A stretch of 64,000 nucleotides of DNA. Origin: Linum tenue. Its lineage: Eukaryota; Streptophyta; Magnoliopsida; Malpighiales; Linaceae. The DNA lies in assembly GCA_946122785.1 (NCBI GenBank), contig CAMGYJ010000008.1:59006877-59070876 (forward strand). Direction: 5' to 3'. Shown here in pieces: positions 43,540 through 51,897 of this stretch (within the stretch, counting starts at the first letter, position 1; each line of letters begins with the position of its first letter). The notes beneath the pieces are model-generated. The model did not search any database. It saw only the letters and a program-made list of their open reading frames with translations, and was not told the origin of the DNA. The position numbers were made by a program, and so were the translations under genes.

Positions 43540-43890
43540 AGCTCACACGGCCAGTCCATATGCTCGCACGGCCGTGTGGATTTTATTCCTTGGCCGTGTG
43601 AGCTCTCGGCAAATTCCGCACGGCCAAAAGTGCAACTTGCACGGCCGTGTGGATTGGCCTGGCCTGGCCGTGTGGCCGACACGGGCAAATCTTATGCTCA
43701 CACGGCCGTGTGGATTTTATTCCTTGGCCGTGTGAGCTCTCGGCAAATTCCACACGGCCAAATGTGCAATTCGCACGGCCGTGTGGAATTCCATGGCCTG
43801 GCCGTGTCGGCCGACACGGGCCAAAGTGCACCTTGCACGGCCGTGCGAGCCTACCCGTGCGGCCGAGCCACGGCCTATATATTCGGCCAA
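43540..43890 (+). repeat. CACGGCCGTG palindrome array with a 134-bp tandem duplication
   Basis: Many copies of GCACGGCCGTGTGG / GGCCGTGTGAG and half-palindromes. A unit of about 134 bp starting near 43558 is repeated near 43692 (shared GGATTTTATTCCTTGGCCGT). Reading frames across it are artefacts of the repeats. A TATA motif follows at 43876. Confidence 0.75.
43876..43883 (+). promoter_or_regulatory. Candidate internal TATA box upstream of the env-position ORF
   Basis: TATATATT between GC-rich palindromic sequence and a CT/A-rich leader, about 840 bases upstream of the ORF start. Confidence 0.4.
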
Positions 43891-44215
43891 CACGGCCGAG
43901 TGGTCAGAATTTTCAAAACCTTCGCCAGAATCCTCTGAAATTCGCCGGAAAACCGCGACAATACAACCCCATTTCAATTTTTCGGCCATTTTGTGTCATT
44001 TTTTCACCAAACCAACAACAAACCCATCCTTCCCACACCAAAAGCGGCCTATCCCTCCATTTTGAGGAGATTTGGCCGACGTTTTTGTCGCCGGAGGCGA
44101 TTTCCGGCGAGACTCCGGCGAGGCTCCGACGAGCACTTCCGGACACTTTTTCGGCGTTTCGTCGCTTCCATCGCCTTCCCCTCATCATCCCCTACACCTC
44201 TACTTGAGTCTCCAG

Positions 44216-44710
44216 GTTTGATTTTGCCATAAACTATGTTAATTGTGGAGAATTGGGTGTTAGGGTGCATGTTTAGAGAACCTCATTGAATCGTGTGATT
44301 TTTGTGCAATTGATTGAGGGGAATGCATGGAGTGTGTTTGAATTATGTTGGGCAATGTCCCCCTTGATTGTTTGAGCCCTTGTGTGCAAGAATTTTGCCA
44401 ATTTCATGCTTAACTTAATAGTGCACACAAGGTGTTCGATGAAATGCCTGTTTTTCATGCCGTGTTGTGGCCACCGGTTGGGGCCCTTAATGATGTGCTT
44501 TGAGGGTGTATTTGTTATGGATGTGAACCTTAAGTTGCCTACTTTATCGTGAATGTGCACCCCCACTCAGATTATGCTTGATTTATCGAGTTTTTGACCC
44601 CCGAACTATGGATGGAACCATGGTTTGGCTGTTTCGTGTTCTTAAGTGTGGGGGTGTGATTGACCTTTTCTTTGGCTCTTTTGGTTCCACTTTGGGTTGT
44701 TCTTTTGCAG
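44216..44710 (+). other. Candidate 5'-UTR intron upstream of the env-position ORF
   Basis: Donor CCAG/GTTTGA at 44215/44216; acceptor after a T-rich tract, TTCTTTTGCAG ending at 44710. The ORF ATG follows four bases later (44715). GT-AG, 495 bp, T-rich interior. The acceptor could alternatively serve splicing from the genomic leader. An extra TTAAGTGTGGGGG lies at about 44642-44654. Confidence 0.45.
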
Positions 44711-44714
44711 GACA

Positions 44715-46105
44715 ATGTCGAAACCTGACCTCAAGCACCCGTTCATCCGGGATCTGAAGAGGGGCCCCGACGAGGATCGCTTCAAGCAGGTCCTAGCATG
44801 CCCGTTTGGGCAGCACCATTGCTGGTCCAAACGGGAGTTTCGGAAATTGAACTGCTATGAGCAACTCTCCGCCGCCGTCACCAACCGCGCATGGCGCCGT
44901 CTGCTCTCCATCTGCGAGAAGGTTTACTACGAGCCCGTGCTCGAGTTCTACACGACCTTCAGGCACACACCCACGGACGATTGGAGAGACGGTGCAGCCG
45001 TCAAATTCAGGCTCGGCGGTGCCCCACGGTCCATGAGCTACCACGAGCTGGCCGAGGCTCTCGACCTCGGCCTAGACGACAGTGAGGACTACATCACCAA
45101 GGTTAACGACCCGCCGGAGGTGGACCTCAGGAGGCTGCACATCCGCCTGGCTCGGCCAGGCCAGACACGTCCCTTCTCGGCCGGTAGGACGAAGGCCACT
45201 ACCCTGCAGCTCGACAACCGCCTTCTCCACCACCTGCTGGCGAAGTCTTACACCCCATCGTCTGACAGTGCCAGCGCCATCACCAAGAGGGCCATGTACT
45301 TCATCGCTTCGATCCGCAAGCACGACCATCCTCTCCACTTGGGTTCAGTGGTGGCCAGGACCTTCGAGAAGAATGCTTCGGAACTGAAGAGCCTCCACTG
45401 CGCCCCCCTCATCACCCGCCTGGCCACCTACTTCGGGCTTTCACTGCAGGGGTGCACACTGCAGGGGGACACCATCGTCTTTGGCAGGAAAACGATCAGT
45501 CACATGCACCTGCTGCGAGAGAACCGCGGCGTTCTATGGATCGAGGGGTTTCCGGAACCTCAGATCGCCGCGGAGAACCAGCCAGAGAACCAGCCGGAGG
45601 TCCAGCCAGAGGGCAGGAGGAGGAGGCTGCTGATTATGTGGAGCCCGAGGAGGTGGATGCTGATGCTGCCCCCCGCCCCACCACCTTCGAGTACGGCGGT
45701 GGCAGCTCCGCTTTCCCGGGCCAGGATTACTTCTCCTACCAGTTCGAGCAGCTGCGGATCCAGAACCAGCAGATCCTCGACCATTAGATGCAGTTCCAGC
45801 AGCAGTACGCGGCTCACCAGGCCGAGTACCACCAGAGGATGGCTGCTTACGATGAGAGATTGGACCAGATCCAGACCCAGCAGGGAGTGACTCTCGCACA
45901 CATCGAGCGGGAGAAGCGCCGTTCACGGCGCATGCAGGAGGTTCAGCAGCATTTACTGCAGCTGCTACCGGGCGAGCAGCCCATCTGGAGGACTCCCTTG
46001 GAGGACTCTCCACTTCCACCTCCCCCAGCGGATGGTGATGATGGTGCTGATGGTGATGAAGCCTTCATGGACGACATCGACTTGGATGATCTTGGCGACG
46101 AGTAG
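44715..46105 (+). pseudogene. Env-position ORF of element C (function unknown)
   Basis: Starts MSKPDLKHPF at 44715. The first frame is open to about 45610, then a frameshift; the second frame continues from about 45615 to the stop at 46103-46105, with one amber at 45785-45787. About 463 codons in all. The N-terminal 300 residues (RAWRRLLSICEKVYYEPVLE, MSYHELAEALDLGLDD, KRAMYFIASIRKHDHPLHLG, HCAPLITRLATYFGLSLQGC) look like the plant-transposon-associated domain found in the third ORF of Athila elements. The rest is Pro/Glu-rich, then Gln-rich coiled-coil-like (QMRMAAYDERLDQIQ style) with an acidic tail. I see no signal peptide or convincing membrane helix, so an envelope role is not supported by the sequence. 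Confidence 0.65.
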
Positions 46106-46414
46106 GCTGTACTCGTGGCCCATCTCAGTGTGTTTTGTTTTTCGTTTTAGACTTTTGTGTGTTTGCTCCATGTGTGAGGAGCTTGAACTTAGTGTCGTTT
46201 GTTTTTCTTTTTCTTTTTCTTTTGTGGTTTGTTTATGTTGTCGCCGTCTGGGCTAACACTTATCCCTAACGCACAGTGTGCTAGTGTGTTCTTGGTGTTC
46301 GATTCGTGCAGAACTGTCCATCTTCCCGTTTGTTTCTCGCTGACTGGTCCACTTCCAGCCCTCCAGCAGTATTCCAATCCAGTAATATCGTTCCCCTTAT
46401 CTCTCCCTCTACTC

Positions 46415-46451
46415 CATTGAGGGCAATGTCATGCTTAAGTGTGGGGGGGGG
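46415..46451 (+). promoter_or_regulatory. Internal hairpin-PPT module (element C)
   Basis: CATTG-AGGG-CAATG (46415-46428) followed by TTAAGTGTG and a G run to 46451. Confidence 0.6.
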
Positions 46452-46484
46452 TGCTTTGTATCGGTTGGAATCTATATTTGAGTG

Positions 46485-46532
46485 CTTGGAGCCTAGTCCG
46501 CTGTCCGAATCTTACGATTTGAGGGCTCCAAG
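46485..46532 (+). promoter_or_regulatory. CTTGGAGCC/GGCTCCAAG hairpin (element C)
   Basis: Outer stem 46485-46493 with 46524-46532. Inner stem CGAATC/GATTTG, where A-T has become a G-T (G-U in RNA) pair and the sixth pair is C-G instead of T-A. Confidence 0.65.
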
Positions 46533-47119
46533 TACTGCAGTTTGATCATATTGGCACTGTGTTTTGATTGATGAATTGAATGGTTTTCGGATTGATGCAT
46601 GACAGCTTGATTGTGACTAGGACAACCTATGATGAGGACTGAGACGTGCATTAGAATTTTGTAGGGGTTCAGTTCTTTCAACTGTTTGCTTACCAACTGT
46701 GACTTGAATTGATCACTTGTTCTTGACAGTCGTTTATGCATCTAGTTCAGGGTATCAGAATGTGAGATAGAGCATATAGGTATCCATGTGAGATTTGAGC
46801 CTACTTGTTTCTTTCTTGTGCGATAGATCCCTCTTCCATGATGTGTAGCATTCACGTTGTCACTAGCTAAGATGATGGGGGCATAGGATTAGCCCACGAC
46901 CAAAATTGAGTGTCCTGATGTGTCATATCCCCTAGTCAGCCCCTTTGAGCCGTGTGTTATCCTTTCTTTTGGTCTTGAATGAAAAATCACCCTTTTGCAT
47001 CTTTTAGAAGGCTCCACAGAGTGGTTTTTACTTGTTTCTCTGCTGTTTCTGCTAAAAGTTTATGTGAGTGTTGGAGGTAGTGCTTAAAAGTTGGGCAGGT
47101 ATTTGAAATATGTGCAGAA

Positions 47120-47195
47120 GTGGTGGCTCTCTTAAGAAACGAAAAGAAAATGAAAGAAAAACAAAGAAAAAATGAAAGCAAAAGAGAGCCACTAC
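47120..47195 (+). promoter_or_regulatory. A-rich-loop hairpin (element C)
   Basis: 14-base arms GTGGTGGCTCTCTT (47120-47133) and AAGAGAGCCACTAC (47182-47195), one G-U type pair, around a 48-base A/G-rich loop. The arms are unrelated in sequence to those in A and D. Confidence 0.6.
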
Positions 47196-47931
47196 CAAAA
47201 ATCTGAATAATGCCCAGTAAGTAGTGTTTCTTAGCAGTCTGGCTTGGAAATGCTGACATTTATACCTCCTTCGCTTTTGTGCTCTTGAGATATTGAGTAA
47301 TGCAGAATAGCAGAAAGGAAATACCGGTTTGTTTGACTGTGATTGTGTGGGTTTGGAAATGTGGAACCTTGTGCTATGAATACTTCCACCACTTAAAAGG
47401 CTTTTTCCCCATGTCCAAGACCCTAGCGAGTCATTTGAACCTGTGTCTAAGACCTCCTGATTAGTTAGTGGTGACACCCCATATGTGAACTCTAGCATTT
47501 AGAGGCTGCCATCATGGTGAAGAGATGTTAGGGACTGAGAGAAATAGCATGCGCATTTTTCGCATCGAATCGTCCTGACCCCACTGGTCGAGAGTGAGTG
47601 ATTCATTTTCATATTCTATATACTCTTGTACCCCGGTGAGGACCTAGATTGCTTGGTCTCTATTCTGATGTCGTGAGTTGGATGCATGAGTTGACTGTTT
47701 TGAGTAAGTGGTTGAGTCATGTCTAGGTTGGTTGGTGAATAGAAGGGAGACTCTTCCTTTACTCGATTTTGCAGCGCTCGAATGTCCTTTGTGGTGGTTG
47801 TCCAGGTTGCTATTGAAGTTGTTCATGTGTTGATGCTTGAAAACCAGTACGATTCACGTGTTCTGTGCCTTTATAACTTGTCCCCAATGTTTGTTGATTG
47901 AAATATGTAAGCTTACCTTGTGTCTGACTTG

Positions 47932-47972
47932 GTTTGCTTGGGGACAAGCAAACGGTTAAGTGTGGGGGAGTT
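47932..47972 (+). promoter_or_regulatory. Terminal hairpin plus polypurine tract (element C)
   Basis: Hairpin 47932-47953 with the same arms as A and D; PPT AAGTGTGGGGGAGTT 47958-47972 before the 3' LTR. Confidence 0.88.
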
Positions 47973-49393
47973 TGATAGACCGTTAATTACACATATTTAT
48001 ACCCCTGTTCTTACACCGTTTGAGGTGTTTATTCTCGTGTTTTAGGCCGATTTCACGCTAGGTTGTGCTTGTTTGTGATATTTCAGGTCCTAGTACGTGA
48101 ATGGAGGCTTGGGAGCGAGTTTGGGGTCGATTGGACGAAGATTGGACGCGTGGCGAGGTGCTAAGGAATCCACACGGGCACACACAAGCACCACACGGCC
48201 GTGCAACTGACAAACCTGACCGTGTGGGATTATGCGAGCCTTCACACGGGCACAAGTAATTTCTACACGGCCGTGCAGCTCACAATTCTGGCCGTGTGAT
48301 TTTCGCCGAGAGCAAACACGGGCAGGATGGAAATCTCACACGGCCGTGCGACCCTGGCCGTGTGGGAAGCCTGAAGATCGAACTAATTGATACGGCGCGT
48401 TTTGACTCACACGGGCAACTGGGTGAGCCACACGGCCGTGTGGCCTGCCCGTGTGAGTCGTGAAATCTTGGTTTTTAAGCCAATTTCGAGCCAAAAGTGG
48501 GAGAATCGGATTTTCAGAGCAAAAACAGAGCCCTAGAGAGAGAAAGTACGAAGAACACATCCTAGAAGCTATCTTAGAGCTGGGTTTCGTCAAATCGAGC
48601 TTGGAGATCGTCATAGGAGTGGAAATCATCATCCTAGAGCAGATTTTCCTCATCTTTATGAGTATGACTACTCTGATTACTGTTTTCTTCTCTCTCTCTA
48701 TGGAGTAGAACCCTTGTCTCACTTGGGTATGAAGAACCCTAGTTCCTTGTGTTAGGGATTTGATTGTAATGACTTGGGATGATTATACTGTTTGGTTTTA
48801 ATCGAATGACGCATGTTTATTAAATTGATTGAAGTCTGATCAGCTTTTCTCGATTTCTTCTGCAACATAAGATAGATAGAATTTGATTAGGTTGTTAGAG
48901 CCTCTTCATTCGATAGTAGGAGATTGGTTATACGAGAGTTAGCCAGTTTACTGCTTTGTACTGGAATTTAATTCCAGTAGTGGAGTTCTGTGTTTATCGC
49001 CTCAGCTTTCTATCCCGGTGAAGACTAGTCGTCTGCCAGGTAGTTAGACTGAGAGGGCTTGGTCAACTTAAGAGATTCCAAGCTACTGTCGGATCTTCCG
49101 CAGTCTAATCAACAGTGAATCAACCCAGGGGAATTACAATTGAACCTAACTAAGGAGCTAGGGGGACTCATTCCCGAGTGACTCTTACCTGCTTTTGAAA
49201 ACCGAATCATTTCCTGCTTTCTTACTGCTTTAGCTTTAAACAACAATCAATCGAATTAGTTGGCTAGATAATAGATAATCACGGAGTAAGCAGTAGATCT
49301 AGACCCCGGGTTGATAATAGAACTTGCCTGTTACTGCATTCGCGGACTGCGATTACACTTGGTCGCAGTTTGGTGTTGTGTTTTGGCGTGTCA
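47973..49393 (+). repeat. Element C 3' LTR
   Basis: 1421 bp, TGATAGACCG to GGCGTGTCA; close match to 32944-34365. Followed by the TSD GTCTT. Confidence 0.92.
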
Positions 49394-50326
49394 GTCTTCC
49401 ACAATAAGATGGGTGCTCTCGCACCACTAGCAATGCATCGCCTGCTGTTGTCCTGTCCCTGGGACCATCCCAGAACGATCAATGGCTGAGACCAGCTTAG
49501 ATACCTCCTGCACCAGCTTAGATGATGGGGTGGCCACATCATGTACACACCGACCTAGTGCTCGTCTCGATCTCCTAGGGGTTCCCCAATCATATCCCTG
49601 CTCTTCCATCTCTTCAAAGAGTTGATTCAGCTGCGGCGGGGTCTTTGTTAGCATGTTCCCGCCCCAGACCGAGTCAATTAGCTTCTTATCTTCTAGGAAG
49701 AGCGCGTGGTAGAAAGTGCCCACCTTGAACCCATTATTGGGACACTTCAAGAAAAGACCGATGTATCTTTCCCAAGCGTCCCGAATGGTTTCATCTTCCT
49801 CCTAGGCAAAGTGGGTGATCTGCTTCTACAGGTCCGCCGTCTTGGACGGAGGATGATAGCGGGTGAGGAACTTGTCCACCAGGTTGGCGAACATGGTAAT
49901 CGATCCTGGAGGCCGAGTTTCCAGCCACTCCTTGGCTTGACCCTCCAGAGTAAATGGGAAGTACCTCAGCTGGATGGCATCGGCTGGGACCCCATTTATC
50001 TTGATCACATCGATGAGCTCATGGAATCGCCATAGATGCGATCTGGGGCACTCCACCTCGAAGTTATTGGCTGGAACTTGAGGGTGCTGGATGGGCGACC
50101 TCATGTCCGCGGCTCTGGAGGTCCAGTAATACTCCATGGTGTGCTCATCGGGGACAACCACATTATTTTCTTGAGGCTCACCCATGTCTTCCTCCTAGTT
50201 GATCTGTAGCTGTGCTAGAGCCTCCTCTGCAGCTAGTCGCGCCTTTTAAGCCCGCTTGAAGTTCCTACAAGTCCGTTCAAGCTCTTGGCCTAATGGCAGT
50301 AAGTCTCCTGACTGGCTACGGGTCAT
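49394..50326 (-). pseudogene. Element B gag, N-terminal part
   Basis: - strand start MTRSQSGD at 50326. Capsid-like region readable (RAADMRSPIQHPQVPANNFE, QLRYFPFTLEGQAKEWLET, LTRYHPPSKTADL, then GTFYHALFLEDKKLIDSVWG and PPQLNQLFEEM), ending in the zinc knuckle WCEST where element C is inserted. Amber codons at 50195-50197, 49826-49828, 49802-49804 and 49427-49429; at the latter three the homologous codon in C or D is Gln CAG (or His CAC in C at the last). Confidence 0.85.
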
Positions 50327-50446
50327 GCACTACCCTGCACACTGAATGCAAACACAACCCGTGAAGGCACAAAGGTGGAAGAGAGAGAATGCAGTAAAGA
50401 AAAAGATAGAGGAAAAAATTTTCACGTTTCCAGAATAACCTAGAAG

Positions 50447-50464
50447 TACCCGGCAATGGCGCAA
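50447..50464 (-). other. Element B primer-binding site, degenerate (tRNA-Asp)
   Basis: Same position relative to LTR and gag as in A, C and D, with about four mismatches to the tRNA-Asp complement. Confidence 0.7.
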
Positions 50465-50470
50465 AAAACT

Positions 50471-51897
50471 TGACACTCTAAAACACAACACTAAACTGCG
50501 ACCAAGTGTAATCGCAGTTCGAAAATGCAGAATAGTGGCAAGTTCTATTTATCAACCCGAGGTTTAGATATACTGCCTACTCCGTGATTATCTATTATCT
50601 AGCAGACTAAGTTGAGTGATTGTGATTTTAAGCAAAAGCACTAAGAAAGCAGGAAATGGTTCGAGGTTCTTAAGCAAGGGAAGAGTCACTCGAGAATGAG
50701 TCCCCCTAGCTCCTTAGTTAGGTCAAAGTTGTACTTACTTTTGGTTGATTTACTGTTGATTAAACTGCGGAAGATCCGACAGTAGCTTGGAATCTCTTAA
50801 GCTGACCAAGCCCTCTTAGACAGACTAACCGGCAGGCGACTAGCCTTCACCGGGATAGACTACTGAGGCAATAAACACAGAACTCCACTAATGGAATTGG
50901 ATTCCAGTACAAAGCAGTAAATTGATTAACTCTCGTATAACCAATTCACTACTACCGATTGATGAAGCTCTAACAATATAATCAGATTCTATGTATCTCA
51001 GGTTGCAACAGAAATCAAGAAAAGTTGACCAGGCTTCAATTGACTCAATGAATCATGCATCAATTGATTATAATCAAGTAGTATATCAATCCAAACGTCA
51101 TTACAATCAAGATTCCAAACACACGGAACTAGGGTTCTTCATACCCAAGTGAGAGAGGGTTCTACTCCATAGAGAGAGGAAAACAGAAATCTGCTCTGGG
51201 ACGTCGATCTTCACTCCTGAGGATGCAATCTGGGCTTCAATGGTGAGAAATCCACTCCAAATAGCTCCTAGGGTTTGTTCTTTGCACTTTCTCTCTCTAA
51301 AACTTTGTTTTTTGCGCAAAAAGTTGTATCCCTTTCCTTTGGCTCGAATCTGCCTCAAAAATCCGATTCTGGGCAAAACACGGTGGAGGACACGACCGTG
51401 TGTTTGCTTCTTCATGCCCGTGTTTTGAACTCCTCAACAGCTCTCACGACACGCCCTCGGCAGTAAAAACACTAGCGGGGGCCAGATGAAACACGGCCGT
51501 GTTTTTAGGGTAGTCTGCCCGTGTTTTTACCGCCGAACCTGTTCCCCTATATTCAATGCTTCGTTTCTCCCTCGTCCGGATTCCGAATTAGTCGTCGTTT
51601 GATCCAAGACGCTCGTAGTCTCTTCCTCTTTATTTTAATGACAAGCTTGCATGATTCTTTGTCCATAAATGAGGTAAAAATCCATTCTTCTTTAGGTCAT
51701 GCTCGAGTTTTTTCTCCCGAATCGCCAATTGATATTTGATTGACTTGAAACTTGCGCCTAGCCTTTCCTTCGACGCTTGGGACCTGAAATGTGACAAAAT
51801 AGAATAACGCAGCATAAAATAGGCCAAAGATGCACGACTAGGAGTCGCAAACGGATAAGAAATAAGGGTGCAAACACGTGCAAATACATCGTTATCA
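50471..51897 (-). repeat. Element B 5' LTR
   Basis: 1427 bp. On the - strand it starts TGATAACGATG and ends GAGTGTCA. Homologous to the LTRs of A throughout. It interrupts the gag-pro of element E at 51898. Confidence 0.88.

Larger units (their letters stand above)
32944..49393 (+). mobile_element. Element C: Athila-type retrotransposon with env-position ORF, containing element D
   Basis: TSD GTCTT at 32939-32943 and 49394-49398; LTRs 32944-34365 and 47973-49393 (1422 and 1421 bp); tRNA-Asp primer site 34372-34389; PPT 47958-47972. C itself is about 9.2 kb; the remainder is nested element D. It carries a broken gag joined to a pol-tail-like end, no protease, RT or integrase, then a non-coding block with CACGGCCGTG palindromes, and an ORF in the env position. 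Inserted in the zinc-knuckle codons of element B gag. Confidence 0.92.

Noticed and set aside
43540..43890. CRISPR-like array
   Set aside because: Regularly recurring palindromic words, but units are irregular, spacers are repeated rather than unique, and the genome is a plant.
43647..44207. 186-codon + strand frame and several overlapping frames in the palindrome array
   Set aside because: Repeated peptide words are produced by CACGGCCGTG repeats; no domain, and the frames occur on both strands.
44715..46105. Calling this ORF a true envelope protein
   Set aside because: No signal peptide or clear transmembrane segment is visible; only its position matches the env place, so it is described as env-position ORF.
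47052..47498. 148-codon - strand frame in the 3' UTR of element C
   Set aside because: Overlaps the A-rich-loop hairpin on the antisense strand; Phe-rich translation of a poly-purine region.
51630..51897. Extension of the E gag-pro frame past 51898
   Set aside because: The open frame continues by chance into the LTR of element B; the true E sequence is interrupted at 51897/51898.
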